From Dechloromonas denitrificans (GTDB lineage: Bacteria; Pseudomonadota; Gammaproteobacteria; Burkholderiales; Rhodocyclaceae): a DNA stretch of 64,000 nucleotides. A program made the translations under genes and the position numbers. Numbering within the stretch: the stretch's first letter is position 1; each line of letters begins with the position of its first letter. The stretch covers positions 226,705 to 290,704 of the forward strand of contig NZ_LODL01000010.1 of NCBI RefSeq assembly GCF_001551835.1, in the 5' to 3' direction. The notes under the pieces are model-generated. The model was not told the origin of the DNA. It worked only from the letters and a program-made list of their open reading frames with translations, and did no database searches. Of the stretch, positions 1 to 11,004 are shown piece by piece.

Positions 1-137
1 CGGCAGAATGGCCCCACTTCGCCGGATTTAATCGATAACTTGCCAGGGCGGATGACAAATACTGGCTAAAGCGTCGCTCGCTCCACCCTCCCCGGGAGCC
101 GGCCTCGCCGGATACACCGGGGAGCAAGGAGTTACCA

Positions 138-320
138 ATGGTTCTGACCCTCGAATTGCCGATCCGCCCGGCTGTCATCGACCTGTTCGCCAGCTACGAA
201 GACCGCTTCGGCGCCCTGCCCGGCTGGCTCGACGAAATCCCGCCCGGCGATGCCCGTTACCTGCTGCGCCAAGCCTTGCGCCGTGGGGCGCCGCTGGTGC
301 CGGCCGATTACCTGTCTTGA
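138..320 (+). CDS. Small hypothetical protein (60 aa)
   Basis: The 60-residue product has no signal peptide or membrane segment and I do not recognise its family. It reads as a compact acidic/hydrophobic helical protein with a C-terminal Arg-rich helix (RYLLRQALRRGAPLVPADYL). The start is well supported: AAGGAG lies six bases before ATG. It lies about 100 bases ahead of alanine dehydrogenase on the same strand and could be co-transcribed, although ald has its own ribosome-binding site. The 137 bases before it hold no gene. The function is unknown. Confidence 0.6.
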   Translation: MVLTLELPIRPAVIDLFASYEDRFGALPGWLDEIPPGDARYLLRQALRRGAPLVPADYLS

Positions 321-418
321 TCGAAACTCGGTCGCCGTCAGGACTATGAGTCTGCGACTGCATCTGCCAAACTGATCGGGCAGACGATTCAATCGCCATC
401 CCCCGTCAAGGAGACAGC

Positions 419-1540
419 ATGCGTATCGGCGTTCCCAAGGAAATCAAGAATCACGAATACCGCGTCGGCCTGACGCCGGCCTCGGTCCGTGAAGCGGTGG
501 CGCATGGCCACGAAGCCTTCGTCGAGCGCGCCGCCGGCACGGCCATCGGCCTGACCGATGAACAATACCGGGCGGCCGGCGCCACGCTGCTCGACACGGC
601 CGACGAGGTCTTCGCGCGGGCCGAACTGATCGTCAAGGTCAAGGAGCCGCAGCCCGAAGAATGCCGCCGCCTGCGCCCCGACCAGGTGCTGTTCACCTAC
701 TTGCACCTGGCGCCGGATCGTCCGCAGACCGAGGCCCTGCTCGCCGCCGGCGTTACCGCCATTGCCTATGAAACGGTGACCGATGCCCACGGCGGCCTGC
801 CGCTGCTGGCGCCGATGAGCGAAGTCGCCGGCCGCATGGCGGTGCAGGCCGGGGCCGCCCACCTGGAGAAATCGAAAGGTGGCGCCGGCGTGCTGCTCGG
901 CGGTGTTCCCGGCGTCGCCCCGGGCAAGGTCGCCATCCTCGGCGGCGGTGTCGTTGGTTATAACGCGGCACTGATCGCTGTCGGCCTGGGGGCCGAGGTC
1001 ACGGCGGTCGACCGCTCGCTCGACCGGCTGCGCTGGCTGGACAGCCAGTTCGGCAACCGGATCCGGACGCTCTACGCCAACCGCGCGAACATCGAAGCCA
1101 GTGCCTTCGACGCCGACCTGGTGATTGGCGCCGTACTGGTCCCCGGTGCCGCGACGCCGCACCTGCTGGGCCGCCAGGATCTCGCCCAGCTGCGGCCGGG
1201 CAGCGTGCTGGTCGACGTCGCCATCGACCAGGGCGGCTGCTTCGCAACCAGCCAGCCGACCACGCATACCGATCCGACCTATGTCGTCGACGGCATCGTG
1301 CATTACTGCGTCGCCAACATGCCGGGCGCCGTCGCCCGCACCTCGACCTTCGCCCTCAACAACGCCACCCTGCCCTTCGTGCTCGCCCTGGCCGGCAAGG
1401 GCTGGCGCCAGGCTTTGCAGGACGATCCGCAACTGCGCAACGGCCTCAACACCCACGCCGGCCAACTGACCTGCCAGGCGGTGGCGACGGCCCTCGGCCT
1501 GGCCTGGACCGATCCGGCGCAACTGATCGGGCTGCCCTGA
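419..1540 (+). CDS. ald: Alanine dehydrogenase
   Basis: This enzyme catalyses NAD-dependent reversible oxidative deamination of L-alanine to pyruvate and ammonia in the cytoplasm. The 373-residue length is normal for the family. The N-terminal signature [20 protein letters not shown] is intact. The catalytic Lys75 (VKVKEP) and His96 (YLHLAPD) fall at the family's standard positions. A Rossmann motif ([10 protein letters not shown]) lies near residue 180, and the Asp-containing VDVAIDQGG stretch follows. The start is fixed by CAAGGAG eight bases upstream. It converges with the deformylase gene, leaving only 21 bases between the stops, and I see no terminator there. Confusion with NAD(P) transhydrogenase alpha is excluded by length and by the catalytic residues. 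Confidence 0.96.
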   Translation: MRIGVPKEIKNHEYRVGLTPASVREAVAHGHEAFVERAAGTAIGLTDEQYRAAGATLLDTADEVFARAELIVKVKEPQPEECRRLRPDQVLFTYLHLAPDRPQTEALLAAGVTAIAYETVTDAHGGLPLLAPMSEVAGRMAVQAGAAHLEKSKGGAGVLLGGVPGVAPGKVAILGGGVVGYNAALIAVGLGAEVTAVDRSLDRLRWLDSQFGNRIRTLYANRANIEASAFDADLVIGAVLVPGAATPHLLGRQDLAQLRPGSVLVDVAIDQGGCFATSQPTTHTDPTYVVDGIVHYCVANMPGAVARTSTFALNNATLPFVLALAGKGWRQALQDDPQLRNGLNTHAGQLTCQAVATALGLAWTDPAQLIGLP

Positions 1541-1561
1541 GCGGCTACCGGCGCCAGCGCC

Positions 1562-2092
1562 TTATTCCGGCCGCTCGAGGTCCGGAAAAAGCACATCGGT
1601 AAAACCGAAATGAGTGAAGTCGCGAATTCGCGATGGGTAGAGCCGACCGATCAGATGGTCGCATTCATGCTGCACGACGCGGGCGTGAAAGCCATCGACC
1701 GTCCGGTCGATGGGCTGTCCCGCCGCATCGAACCCCTGATAACGAACCCGGGCCGGCCGTGGCACTTGGCCCCGCAAGCCGGGTACGGAAAGGCAGCCCT
1801 CCCAGTCCGTCGCTTCGTCGTCGCCGATCGGCGTGATCACTGGGTTGATCAGGATGGTCATCGGCACCGCTTCGGCATCTGGATAGCGCTCGCTTTCCTC
1901 AAAACCGAAGATCACCACCTGTAGCCCGACCCCGATCTGGGGCGCGGCCAGGCCCACGCCGCCCGCGGCGTGCATGGTATCGAACATGTCCTCGATCAGC
2001 GCTTGCAGGCTGGCCGAGCCAAACTCGGTCACCGGCTCGGCGGGCCGAAGAAGCAGCGGTTCGCCCATGCGCAGGATATTTCTTGCGGCCAT
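1562..2092 (-). CDS. def: Peptide deformylase
   Basis: This metalloenzyme removes the N-formyl group from nascent proteins at the ribosome. All three family motifs are present in the 176-residue product: GVGLAAPQ (residues 45-52), EGCLS with metal ligand Cys100, and HECDH with His142, Glu143 and His146. The frame is open further upstream to 2221, but that extension lacks conservation. ATG at 2092 begins [12 protein letters not shown], the usual family N-terminus, and is preceded by CTGGAG. No fmt neighbour is seen, so this is likely a stand-alone copy, possibly a second deformylase. It converges with ald and is separated by 135 bases from the start of the glucan synthase unit behind it. Confidence 0.95.
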   Translation of the reverse strand: MAARNILRMGEPLLLRPAEPVTEFGSASLQALIEDMFDTMHAAGGVGLAAPQIGVGLQVVIFGFEESERYPDAEAVPMTILINPVITPIGDDEATDWEGCLSVPGLRGQVPRPARVRYQGFDAAGQPIDRTVDGFHARVVQHECDHLIGRLYPSRIRDFTHFGFTDVLFPDLERPE

Positions 2093-2227
2093 TGTCGTCA
2101 GACTCCAGAGTTGAATGGCGAGAATCTGAACATAATTCCGCCCAGCCTGAAAGCCGTCGCTGGCCGGCTCCGCCAAACGATTGCTGCGGTCGACCGCGCA
2201 AAATAGCCAAAAACCACGCACAGCCCT

Positions 2228-5200
2228 TCAGGAAGCCTTGCCCCTGACTTCAACCGTGTGTGCCTGCTGGTCATCGATCAGCGGCACGGCGTTCCCCGGC
2301 AGCAGCTTGCCATCGAGCATGACGCTGCCGGCGCCAGTCTCGCTTGCGGCAAGCTCTATTTGGTATTCCGTCTCCCGATAGCGGTAGCGAATACTGCAAC
2401 TCGGCCACTCGGCCGGCAGGCAAGGCGTGAACAACAAGCTATCGCCGTGGCGCTGCAGGCCGAGCAGCGATTCGATGATCAGGCGATACAGCCAGCCGGC
2501 CGAGCCGGTGTACCAGCTCCAGCCGCCCCGGCCGATGTGCGGATTGACGGCATAGACGTCGGCCGTGACGACATAGGGCTCCACCTTGTAGGTCGCCACC
2601 GCCGCCGCCGTCAGCGCGTGATTGACCGGGTTGATCATCGCCAGCAGTTCCCAGGTCCGCTCACTGTCGCCCAGTTCGGCAAACGCCATGGCCGCCCAGA
2701 CGGCACCATGCGTGTACTGCCCGCCGTTCTCCCGCACCCCTGGCACGTAGCCGCGGATATAGCCGGGATCCAGCTGCGACTTGCTGAACGGCGGGTCGAG
2801 CAGTTGCACCAGGCCATCCCGACGGCGGACGAGCTGCTGGTCGAGCGCCCGCATGGCCATCAGCGAGCGTTCCGGGTCACCGGCACCGGACAGCACCGAC
2901 CAGCTCTGCGAAATCGAATCGATCCGGCATTCGGCATTGGCCCGCGAACCGAGCGGCGTGCCATCGTCGAAGTAGGCCCGGCGGTACCATTCGCCATCCC
3001 AGCCATGGGTCTCGATGCTCAGGCGCAGGCGGGCACCTTCCCCCCTGCACAGTTCGGCAAAGCCCGGGTCGCCATGCGCTACCGCCACTTCGGTGAAGCG
3101 CCGGAGCACTTCACAGAGGAAGAAGCCGAGCCAGACGCTCTCCCCCTTGCCCAGCACGCCGACCCGGTTCATGCCGTCGTTCCAGTCGCCGGAGCCGATC
3201 AGCGGCAAGCCGTGCGCGCCAAAATGCAGGCCGTGGCGAATGGCCCGGACGCAATGCTCGTACAGGCTGGCGACCTCAAGCGAGCGGACCGGCAGATCGT
3301 AATAGGAGTCGTCCTCCGGGTTGACCGGCCGGCCTTCGAGGAAAGGCAGGCTTTCATCGAGCACGCCGTGATCGCCGCTACTCGTGACATAGCGGCATAC
3401 CGCCAGCGGCAGCCAGAGGAAGTCGTCGGAACAATGGGTGCGCACACCCCGTCCGGCTGGCGGATGCCACCAGTGCTGCACGTCGCCTTCCTGAAACTGG
3501 CGGCTGGCGCAGAGCAGCAGATGTTGGCGGACCAGTTGGGGTTCGGCGTGCACCAGGGCCATGCCGTCCTGCAACTGGTCGCGGAAACCGAAGGCACCGC
3601 CCGACTGGTAATAGCCGCTGCGCGCCCAGATGCGGCAGGCCAGAGTCTGATAGAGCAGCCAGCCATTGGCCATCACATTTATTGCCGGATCGGGCGTTTC
3701 GACCTGCACCGCGCCAAGCGTGCGCTGCCAGTGCTGGCGCACCGCTTCGAGCGCCCCGCGGGCAGCCATGACGCCGCGAAAGCGCTGGACGAGCTGGCTG
3801 GCATCGTCGGTGTTGCGCCCGACGCCGAGGCGAAAGACCATTTCCCGTTCCTGGCCGTCGGCTAGTTCGAAACTGAGCTGCATGGCCGCACAGGGATCGA
3901 GTCCGACCCCGACCCGTCCGGAAAGTTTGGCCCGCATCATTGCCGCCGGATTTAACAAGCTGCCGTTGCGCCCGATAAACTCGACGCGGTCGCCGGTCAC
4001 GCTGCGGCGCGGGTCGTCGACGTCGAAAAAGGCGACGCGCTCGGCGAATTCGGTGCTGTAGGGATTGCGGGCATAGAGCGTGCCGCTGCCCGGCGCCAGT
4101 TCGGTGGCGATATGCATGGCCGACTTAGCCGGCAGGTCGCCCAGCACCCACTCGACGTAAGCGGTTGCCGTCAGCGATCGGGCCCGTCCCGATTCGTTGA
4201 ACACTTTCAGCACCGAGAACTTGACGGCAGCATCGATCGCCACGTAGATCCACAGCTCGCTGCGGATGCCGGCGGCGCGGGTTTCGAAAACGCTGTAGCC
4301 GAAGCCGTGCCGGATCAGGTAGGACGATCCGGCACGGGCCGGCAAAGGACTCGGCGACCAGAAGTAGCCGGTTTCTTCGTCACGCAGGTAGATGGCTTCG
4401 CCGCCCAAATCGCTGACCGGGTCGTTATGCCAGGGCGTCAGGCGGAACTCGTGGGCATTTTCGCTCCAGGTGTAGGCGACGCCGCTTTCCGAAACGACTG
4501 TTCCAAAATGCGGATTGGCCAGCACATTGCACCAGGGCGCCGGCGTCGTCTGGCCGGGGCCGAGTTCGATGACGTATTCGCGGCCATCCGGGGCAAAGCC
4601 GCCCAGCCCGTTGAAAAGTTGCAGATCGCGGCGCGGCGGCGTCGACACCGGCGGCACTTCCGGCCGGTAGCGGCGGCTGGCTTCGAGCAGCGGGACGCGC
4701 GCCTCGGGCAGGCCGCGCTGTTCCAGTTGTTCGGCCAGTCGGCCCCGGCAGTCGTTGATGACGATGCGCGCCACCGACTGGAGCAGGATGCGATCCTCGC
4801 CCGAAATCTGCTCGGCCAGCCGGACAAAGATGCCGCCTGGGCGGTCGATGATGCTGGCTTCGATGCCCGAGGCGATCATCCCCATGATCTGTTCCTGCAG
4901 GCGCTGCCGGTAACCGGCGTGGTCCTCGTTCCAGATCACCAGGTCGACGGCCAGGCCTTTCAGCCGCCAGTAGGCATGCGCCTGCACCAGTTGGCGGACC
5001 AGATCGATATTGGCCGCGTCGCCGATCTGCAGCAGCACGATCGGCAGATCGCCGGAGATGGCATAACCCCACAACCCGGACTGACCGCGCCGGTTCCTGG
5101 CCAATACGGCGGCATCGGCGCGCAGCGAGGCGTTGGCGTGAATGACCGAACTGGCCAGCCGGGCATAGAGCTGGGCGTCGGCTTCGCTGGCGTTGAGCTG

Positions 5201-8200
5201 GCGCAGCACGACCTGGCTGTGCGTCCAGGTCAGGTCGAAGACGCGGTCGGCAAGATGGCGGTCCTGGTATTTTTCAATCAGGTTGAGCGCCAGGTCGCGG
5301 CTCTCGGCAATACCCGAGACCATGTCGATGGTTACCGACTGTTCCGGCGCCAGGGTCAGTGCATAACGGATGGCGACAATCGGGTCGAGCACCGAGCCGT
5401 CGGCTCCCGACAGTCCGCCCGCCTCGCTCATGGCCAGCGGATCAGCCGTGCTGCGGGTGCGGCCGAGAAAGCGCAGGCGATCGGTTTCGTAGGAAACCGC
5501 ACCAATGTCGGCGCCGTGCACCGCCATCAGGTGCAGCATCCACGGCTGGCGCTCGCCGGGCGAGCGCGGCCGGCGCGAGCAAAGGATGGCACGCCGGTCG
5601 CTGAGGATCTCGGTCTGCACAAAGAGGTTGCTGAAGGCCGGATGCAGGTCATCGGAAGCCGGTGGCGCAATCACCACCTCGGCGTAACTGGTGACGTCGA
5701 TTTCGCGACGCTGGCGGGACCAATTGGTAATACGGACGCGACGCAGTTCGATGTCGTCTTCCGGCGAAACGACGATTTCGGTATAGGTCTCGAAAGCAAC
5801 ATCGGCACTACCCAGCGTGTCGTGCCGGCGAAACTCGGCCCGGCCTTCGGAGAAGATCGCCTCATAGCTGGCCGCGCGCTTCAGTGCCGGCTGGTGAGCA
5901 TTCGACCAGAAGCTCTGGCTGGCCAGGTCGCGGATATAGCAGAAGCTGCCGCGGTTATCGCAGGTCCCATCCTCGCGCCAGCGAGTGACGGCCAGATCGT
6001 TCCAGCGGCTATAGCCGCCGCCCGCATTGGTCACCATCACGTGATAGCGCCCGTTCGACAGCAGTTGCACCTCGGGAATCGGCGTATTGGGTGTCGTAAA
6101 CACGCGGATCGGCATCTCGGCGGCGAGCGAGGCCGAGCGCACTTCGGAAAGCTGGGCGGTATGGGCGAACAAGGAGGTCACCTTGGGTATCCGCTCCTGG
6201 AGCAGCAGCATCACCGCCTGGAACAGGCGTTCCGCTTCGAAACGGCGCTGCATCGGTCGGTCGAGCAGCAGGTAGGCGAGCGCCAGCAGGCTCATGCCCT
6301 GATGGTGGGCCATGAAGGAGCGCACGACGACCTTGGCCTGGCCGCGGCGCTGGCGGGCCGGGGTGTAGTCGATGGCCTCGAAAAAGCCGAACTTGCCGAG
6401 TGCCCCTTCCTCGGCCAGGCGTTGCAGGTTCTGGCAGGCCGCCTCCGGGGCCACCATCAGCGCCAGCGCCGAGGCATAGGGCGCGATCACCAGATCATCG
6501 GCCAGGCCACGCTTGAGGCCGAGGCCCGGTACGCCGAAAGCGCGGTACTGGTAGTTGAGATGGCCATCGACCGTGTTGTAGCCCGATTCCGAAATGCCCC
6601 AGGGCACGCCGCACTGGCTGCCGTACTCGATCTGCCGGGCGACCGCCGCCTTGCAGGTCTGGTCGAGCAAGGTGTTGTCGTAGGTCGGCATGATCAACAG
6701 CGGCATCAGGTACTCGAACATCGAGCCGCTCCACGACAGCAGAGCCGGCTCGCCACCGGTACCGGTCAGCAGGCGGCCGAGCGAGAACCAGCTTTCCTGC
6801 GGCAACTGGCCCTGGGCGATGGCGACGAAGCTGCACAGGCGCGCCTCGGAGGCCAGCAGGTCGTAATAGCTGGTGTCTGTGCGATGCTCGGCGACGTTGT
6901 AACCGATGGTCAGCAGATGGCGCGACTTGTCGAACAGAAAGTCATATTCCATCTCCGCCAGTTGGCTGATTTGCTGGACCAGGCCGTCGATCAGCGCCAG
7001 CCGGGCGGTCGCCGCCGCGCAGCCGTCGTGAGCCCGCTGACGCAGGGTCGGCATGGCATCGCCGGCGACTTCGTCGGTCAACTGCTTGAGGTCGGCCAGC
7101 GCCGCGTCGACCTGGGCGGCCAGCGCCTGTGCCCAGTCATTCGCCTCGCTGGCCGGCAGGGTAATGTCCCGGGCATGGAGGCTGCCGGCGACCTGCGCCA
7201 TCAAATCGGCCGCACCGCTCGCCAGATGTTGCAGCGTCAAACGGGTCGCGCTAATGCTGTCGGACGGCGCCGCGGTCGCCGTATCGAGCAGCTTGCCGAA
7301 CGCCGCCAGGCTGCCCCGGGTGCTCGTCTCGGCGGCTTCAGCCAGTACGCCGAGCGTGTCGCGCAAGCCCTCGTACAGCCGGGGCAAGAAGATCCGCTCA
7401 TCGGCCAGGGTCAGCAGGCCGGCCCGCAAGGTCAGCAAATGGCCGGCCAGGTTGCCGCTATCCACCGTCGACACATAGAGCGGCGTCAGCGGCTGCAGAG
7501 TCTGCGTGTCGTACCAGTTGTAAAAGTGGCCGCGATGCTGGGCCAGGCCGGCCATGCTGTTCAGCGTTTGCGCCGTGCGCTCAAGCAACCGGGCGGCCGT
7601 CAGATAGCCGAAGTCGTAGGCGGCGAGATTGGCCAACAGGGCCATGCCCATGTTGGTCGGCGAGGTGCGATGGGCGACCGAAGCAATGCGGTATTCCTGG
7701 AAATTGTCCGGCGGCAGCCAATGGTCTTCCGGGCCGACAAAGTTATCGAAGAAGGCCCAGGTCCGGCGCGACAGCTTGCGCAGGAAGAAATGCTGTTCGC
7801 GGCTCAGGGTCGCCGGGGGGCGGACGAGGGGCCGACTGAGCCACCAGGCGACGCCGGGCGAGATGAACCAGAGCACGAGCAGCGGGCCCGCGGCCTCCAG
7901 GGCTTGCGGTGCCTGCACGGCCAGACCAAGGCCGAGCGCGGCCGCCATAAATGGGCCGACCCACATCGCCTGCACGGTGGCAACGAGGCCGCTGCGGTCC
8001 CGTCTGGCCAGCTCCCGCTCAACCTCGCTCGACGGATTCCATTCGAGCATCGGTTTGCCGCTGATCAGCACGCGCCACAGGGTGCGAAAAATGGCATCCA
8101 GACTGAAAAATGCCGTGTACGGCAGGCAGGACAGTTCGAAGGCCAGCTGTTTGAAATGCCTGAACGCGGCGCCAGCCACCGCCGCCAAGTGCTGCCGGAA

Positions 8201-10879
8201 CAGCACCTCGTCCGGCTTGCGCAGCAGTTCGAAGGCTCTGGCGCAAAGGGAAGGCAGCAACAGCATGCCGACGATTGCTGCGGTCAACAGGCCAAAAGAG
8301 GGCAAAACCAGCCAGCCCAGCACCAGAACCAGCATCAATGCGGCGGGCACCAGGCTGCGCCGCAGGTTGTCGACCAGTTTCCACTGCGACAGGGCCGACA
8401 GCGGATTGTGCTGCCGATGTATCGGTTCGCCGGCACAGGCGCAGGGCACCCGCCGCCGCAGCCAGCCGGCCAGTTGCCAGTCGCCGCGAATCCAGCGGTA
8501 GCGGCGGCTGACATCGGCGCTGTAACGGGCCGGATAGTCTTCGAAAAGCTGGACATCGCTCAGCAACCCGGCCCGGGCGTAACAGCCTTCGAGCAGATCG
8601 TGGCTGAGGATGCGATTTTCGGGGAAGCGCCCACCCAGCGCCTGCTCGAAGGCATCGACATCGTAGATGCCCTTGCCGATGAAGGAGCCTTCGCCGAAGA
8701 CATCCTGATAGACATCGGAAACGACGCGGGTGTAGGGGTCGATGCCCGGCTCCCCGCCATAGAGCCGGGCGTAGAGCGAGCGGTTGGTGCCGGGCAGGCT
8801 GACTGCGACCCGCGGTTGCAGGATGCCGTAGCCCGCTGTGACACGCTTCCGGGCCGCATCGTAGTACGGCCGGTTCAACGGGTGGGCAATCGCCCCGACC
8901 AACTGGCGGGCCGCATCGCGCGGCAATTGCGTATCGGTGTCCAGCGTGATGACGTACTGAACGCCGACGAGGGCCGCCACATCCCCGGCAATGTCCGAAA
9001 AGCCGGCCGGATTGCCACGGAGCAGCGCATTGAGATCGGCCAGCTTGCCGCGCTTGCGCTCGTAGCCCATCCAGACGCCTTCCTGCGGATTCCACAGGCG
9101 CGGCCGGTGGAAGAGGAAGAAAATCCCCGGCTGCTGCGGCTCCCCGGCGCCTGCGTACTTCGCATTCAGTTCATCGATCCGCAAGCGGGCCAGCCCGACC
9201 AGCGCCGCATCCTCGGCCAGCGTTTCCTGCGGGGCATCACGAAAATCCGTCAGCAGGCCGAAGCGCAGGTTTTGATCGCGATTGGCCAGAAACCTGACTT
9301 CCAGCGCCTCGACCAGATCCTCCACCCCGCCCGTGCTGGTCAGCATGGTCGGCACGACGACCAGGGTTCGCGCAGCGAGTGGAATGCCACGGGAAAAATC
9401 CATTCTCGGCAGCGGATGTGCCGTTACCAGCAAGGTGGCGAGCCAGTTCACCAGCGCCAGGGCCAACTGGCTACCGGCCAACAGCAAGCCCAGGCCGAGC
9501 AGCCCGAGCAGCCATCCCGATAGTCCGCTCGGCGTGGTGAGTGCGAGCAGGCTGCCGGTAATGAGCAGCGCGATCAAGGCAATGGCACCGAGATAGAGGA
9601 GCAAGGGGCAGCGGGCCGCCACCCGGCGCAGGCGCCGGCCGACCGGGCGCTTGACCTCGGCCAGTTCTTCGAGTTTCGGCAAGCCCTTGTCGATCAGATG
9701 AAAGCCGACATGCCCGGCCCGCCCGCCGGCACCGCTGCCCTCCTCCGCCATAGCGGCGGTCCGGGCCAGTTCGACGGCCAGGCGGGCGACCTCGCCCTCG
9801 CTCAGTCGGCCATGCCGGGCAATTTCCTCGGTTGCATGGCGGTAGCGATCGCGGCTGGCGAAATCCATGCTGCCATAGACGCCGGCCGGGTCTTCGCGCA
9901 GGCTTTGCTCGACGACGCTGAGCGTCTCGACGAATTCCTGCCAATCCATCGCCCCGAGCACGCGCAGGCTGCCGATGCTGTTGCTGATCGAAACCTGATC
10001 GGCCGCCTGCAGCTGGTTTTCCGTCTGAACCAGCTGGGCGATGCTCAGACCGGACTCGGCCAGTCGCTGCTCGACCCAGGTCAGCGGCAATGCCAGCGCC
10101 GGCCCCCTGCCCTGCAGCCGGCGGGCCAATTCGGCGACAAAAGCACTGCTCATCGGCGGATTCGAGCGCGCCATGTCGGCGATGACGAGAATCAGGCTTT
10201 TCGGGTCCTGATCAGCCGTCTCGACCATCTGGTCGGCCCAGGAGTTGGCCAGGTTGCGCTCCTCCCAGCCAAGAGCAATCCGCGCCCCGACGCGGCGGAG
10301 ATTTTCGATCACCGCCAGGCGCAGCATGATCGGAATCGCCCATAGCTCGCCGAGCTTGAGGTCGGTGACGGACTGGTAAGCCGCCACGAAGCGGATCAGC
10401 GTTTCGGTATCGACTCGGCCATCGCCATGGGCGACGGTTTCCAGTGCGATGTCGTAGACTCGCGGGCGGCCGGCCGACAGCCCGCTGGCCAGGCGCGGCA
10501 GTTCCAAGCTGTAGCCCTTGGGCAAGTGGCGCTTGGCCGTCCTGATCTGTTCTTCGATCAGATAGAAATTATCGAGCAACCACTCGCCGGCCGGGGTGAT
10601 CCGCCGGTTGTCGGCGACGCCCTCGGTCAACAGCTTGCAGACCCCGACCAGCACATTTTCGTTGGCGGCCAGCCGCGCCAGCAACAAATCGGGTGCCCGC
10701 CCGGCAGCCAGGCGGTGCGCGGCGGCCAGCGACTTGCCATGCTGCGCCATCTGGTCGGCGCTATACAACTCGGCGCGCAGGGGCGCCTCCTCACTCACCG
10801 AGCGGCGCACCATATCGTTGCCGCGCAGTCTTGCCGGCAACTGCCGAACATACGCGGAGAGCTTGCTGTCTGCGCTCAA
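2228..10879 (-). CDS. ndvB: Cyclic beta-1,2-glucan synthase (GT84/GH94)
   Basis: This very large membrane enzyme makes cyclic beta-1,2-glucan, the periplasmic osmoregulated glucan. At 2883 residues it matches Brucella Cgs and rhizobial NdvB. Membrane segments lie near 424-486. The GT84 domain follows, with DTDT (647-650), HDLLEG (760-765) and RWIRGDWQ (795-802), and further membrane segments lie at 843-880. A glycoamylase-like domain is centred near 1440 (ESGYNTVDGHLNYQYRAFG). C-terminal GH94 phosphorylase modules set chain length, with the catalytic Asp region GDWNDGMN near 2565. The open frame starts at TTG, with AAAGG about ten bases upstream. A Met at residue 23 is an alternative start. 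The gene is monocistronic, 126 bases downstream of a BON-domain gene. Confidence 0.95.
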   Translation of the reverse strand: MSADSKLSAYVRQLPARLRGNDMVRRSVSEEAPLRAELYSADQMAQHGKSLAAAHRLAAGRAPDLLLARLAANENVLVGVCKLLTEGVADNRRITPAGEWLLDNFYLIEEQIRTAKRHLPKGYSLELPRLASGLSAGRPRVYDIALETVAHGDGRVDTETLIRFVAAYQSVTDLKLGELWAIPIMLRLAVIENLRRVGARIALGWEERNLANSWADQMVETADQDPKSLILVIADMARSNPPMSSAFVAELARRLQGRGPALALPLTWVEQRLAESGLSIAQLVQTENQLQAADQVSISNSIGSLRVLGAMDWQEFVETLSVVEQSLREDPAGVYGSMDFASRDRYRHATEEIARHGRLSEGEVARLAVELARTAAMAEEGSGAGGRAGHVGFHLIDKGLPKLEELAEVKRPVGRRLRRVAARCPLLLYLGAIALIALLITGSLLALTTPSGLSGWLLGLLGLGLLLAGSQLALALVNWLATLLVTAHPLPRMDFSRGIPLAARTLVVVPTMLTSTGGVEDLVEALEVRFLANRDQNLRFGLLTDFRDAPQETLAEDAALVGLARLRIDELNAKYAGAGEPQQPGIFFLFHRPRLWNPQEGVWMGYERKRGKLADLNALLRGNPAGFSDIAGDVAALVGVQYVITLDTDTQLPRDAARQLVGAIAHPLNRPYYDAARKRVTAGYGILQPRVAVSLPGTNRSLYARLYGGEPGIDPYTRVVSDVYQDVFGEGSFIGKGIYDVDAFEQALGGRFPENRILSHDLLEGCYARAGLLSDVQLFEDYPARYSADVSRRYRWIRGDWQLAGWLRRRVPCACAGEPIHRQHNPLSALSQWKLVDNLRRSLVPAALMLVLVLGWLVLPSFGLLTAAIVGMLLLPSLCARAFELLRKPDEVLFRQHLAAVAGAAFRHFKQLAFELSCLPYTAFFSLDAIFRTLWRVLISGKPMLEWNPSSEVERELARRDRSGLVATVQAMWVGPFMAAALGLGLAVQAPQALEAAGPLLVLWFISPGVAWWLSRPLVRPPATLSREQHFFLRKLSRRTWAFFDNFVGPEDHWLPPDNFQEYRIASVAHRTSPTNMGMALLANLAAYDFGYLTAARLLERTAQTLNSMAGLAQHRGHFYNWYDTQTLQPLTPLYVSTVDSGNLAGHLLTLRAGLLTLADERIFLPRLYEGLRDTLGVLAEAAETSTRGSLAAFGKLLDTATAAPSDSISATRLTLQHLASGAADLMAQVAGSLHARDITLPASEANDWAQALAAQVDAALADLKQLTDEVAGDAMPTLRQRAHDGCAAATARLALIDGLVQQISQLAEMEYDFLFDKSRHLLTIGYNVAEHRTDTSYYDLLASEARLCSFVAIAQGQLPQESWFSLGRLLTGTGGEPALLSWSGSMFEYLMPLLIMPTYDNTLLDQTCKAAVARQIEYGSQCGVPWGISESGYNTVDGHLNYQYRAFGVPGLGLKRGLADDLVIAPYASALALMVAPEAACQNLQRLAEEGALGKFGFFEAIDYTPARQRRGQAKVVVRSFMAHHQGMSLLALAYLLLDRPMQRRFEAERLFQAVMLLLQERIPKVTSLFAHTAQLSEVRSASLAAEMPIRVFTTPNTPIPEVQLLSNGRYHVMVTNAGGGYSRWNDLAVTRWREDGTCDNRGSFCYIRDLASQSFWSNAHQPALKRAASYEAIFSEGRAEFRRHDTLGSADVAFETYTEIVVSPEDDIELRRVRITNWSRQRREIDVTSYAEVVIAPPASDDLHPAFSNLFVQTEILSDRRAILCSRRPRSPGERQPWMLHLMAVHGADIGAVSYETDRLRFLGRTRSTADPLAMSEAGGLSGADGSVLDPIVAIRYALTLAPEQSVTIDMVSGIAESRDLALNLIEKYQDRHLADRVFDLTWTHSQVVLRQLNASEADAQLYARLASSVIHANASLRADAAVLARNRRGQSGLWGYAISGDLPIVLLQIGDAANIDLVRQLVQAHAYWRLKGLAVDLVIWNEDHAGYRQRLQEQIMGMIASGIEASIIDRPGGIFVRLAEQISGEDRILLQSVARIVINDCRGRLAEQLEQRGLPEARVPLLEASRRYRPEVPPVSTPPRRDLQLFNGLGGFAPDGREYVIELGPGQTTPAPWCNVLANPHFGTVVSESGVAYTWSENAHEFRLTPWHNDPVSDLGGEAIYLRDEETGYFWSPSPLPARAGSSYLIRHGFGYSVFETRAAGIRSELWIYVAIDAAVKFSVLKVFNESGRARSLTATAYVEWVLGDLPAKSAMHIATELAPGSGTLYARNPYSTEFAERVAFFDVDDPRRSVTGDRVEFIGRNGSLLNPAAMMRAKLSGRVGVGLDPCAAMQLSFELADGQEREMVFRLGVGRNTDDASQLVQRFRGVMAARGALEAVRQHWQRTLGAVQVETPDPAINVMANGWLLYQTLACRIWARSGYYQSGGAFGFRDQLQDGMALVHAEPQLVRQHLLLCASRQFQEGDVQHWWHPPAGRGVRTHCSDDFLWLPLAVCRYVTSSGDHGVLDESLPFLEGRPVNPEDDSYYDLPVRSLEVASLYEHCVRAIRHGLHFGAHGLPLIGSGDWNDGMNRVGVLGKGESVWLGFFLCEVLRRFTEVAVAHGDPGFAELCRGEGARLRLSIETHGWDGEWYRRAYFDDGTPLGSRANAECRIDSISQSWSVLSGAGDPERSLMAMRALDQQLVRRRDGLVQLLDPPFSKSQLDPGYIRGYVPGVRENGGQYTHGAVWAAMAFAELGDSERTWELLAMINPVNHALTAAAVATYKVEPYVVTADVYAVNPHIGRGGWSWYTGSAGWLYRLIIESLLGLQRHGDSLLFTPCLPAEWPSCSIRYRYRETEYQIELAASETGAGSVMLDGKLLPGNAVPLIDDQQAHTVEVRGKAS

Positions 10880-11004
10880 TTCAAGGGGACCTTTCGCGAA
10901 AATAGCCTTCAGCGACGTGCTTCACCGGCGAGAAAGGAATCCTCGTACCTTGCGGGCCGCTACCGGAGGCAAAATTCCGGCGGCGGCACCGCTGCCGCGA
11001 ACGC

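Noticed and set aside
1610-1924. Plus-strand frame opposite peptide deformylase
   Set aside because: The minus-strand product has all three deformylase motifs; the plus-strand product has none.
2258-9523. Long plus-strand open frames opposite the glucan synthase
   Set aside because: They are shadows of a 2883-codon GC-rich gene on the minus strand, rich in Arg/Gln/Gly, with no ribosome-binding sites or recognisable domains.
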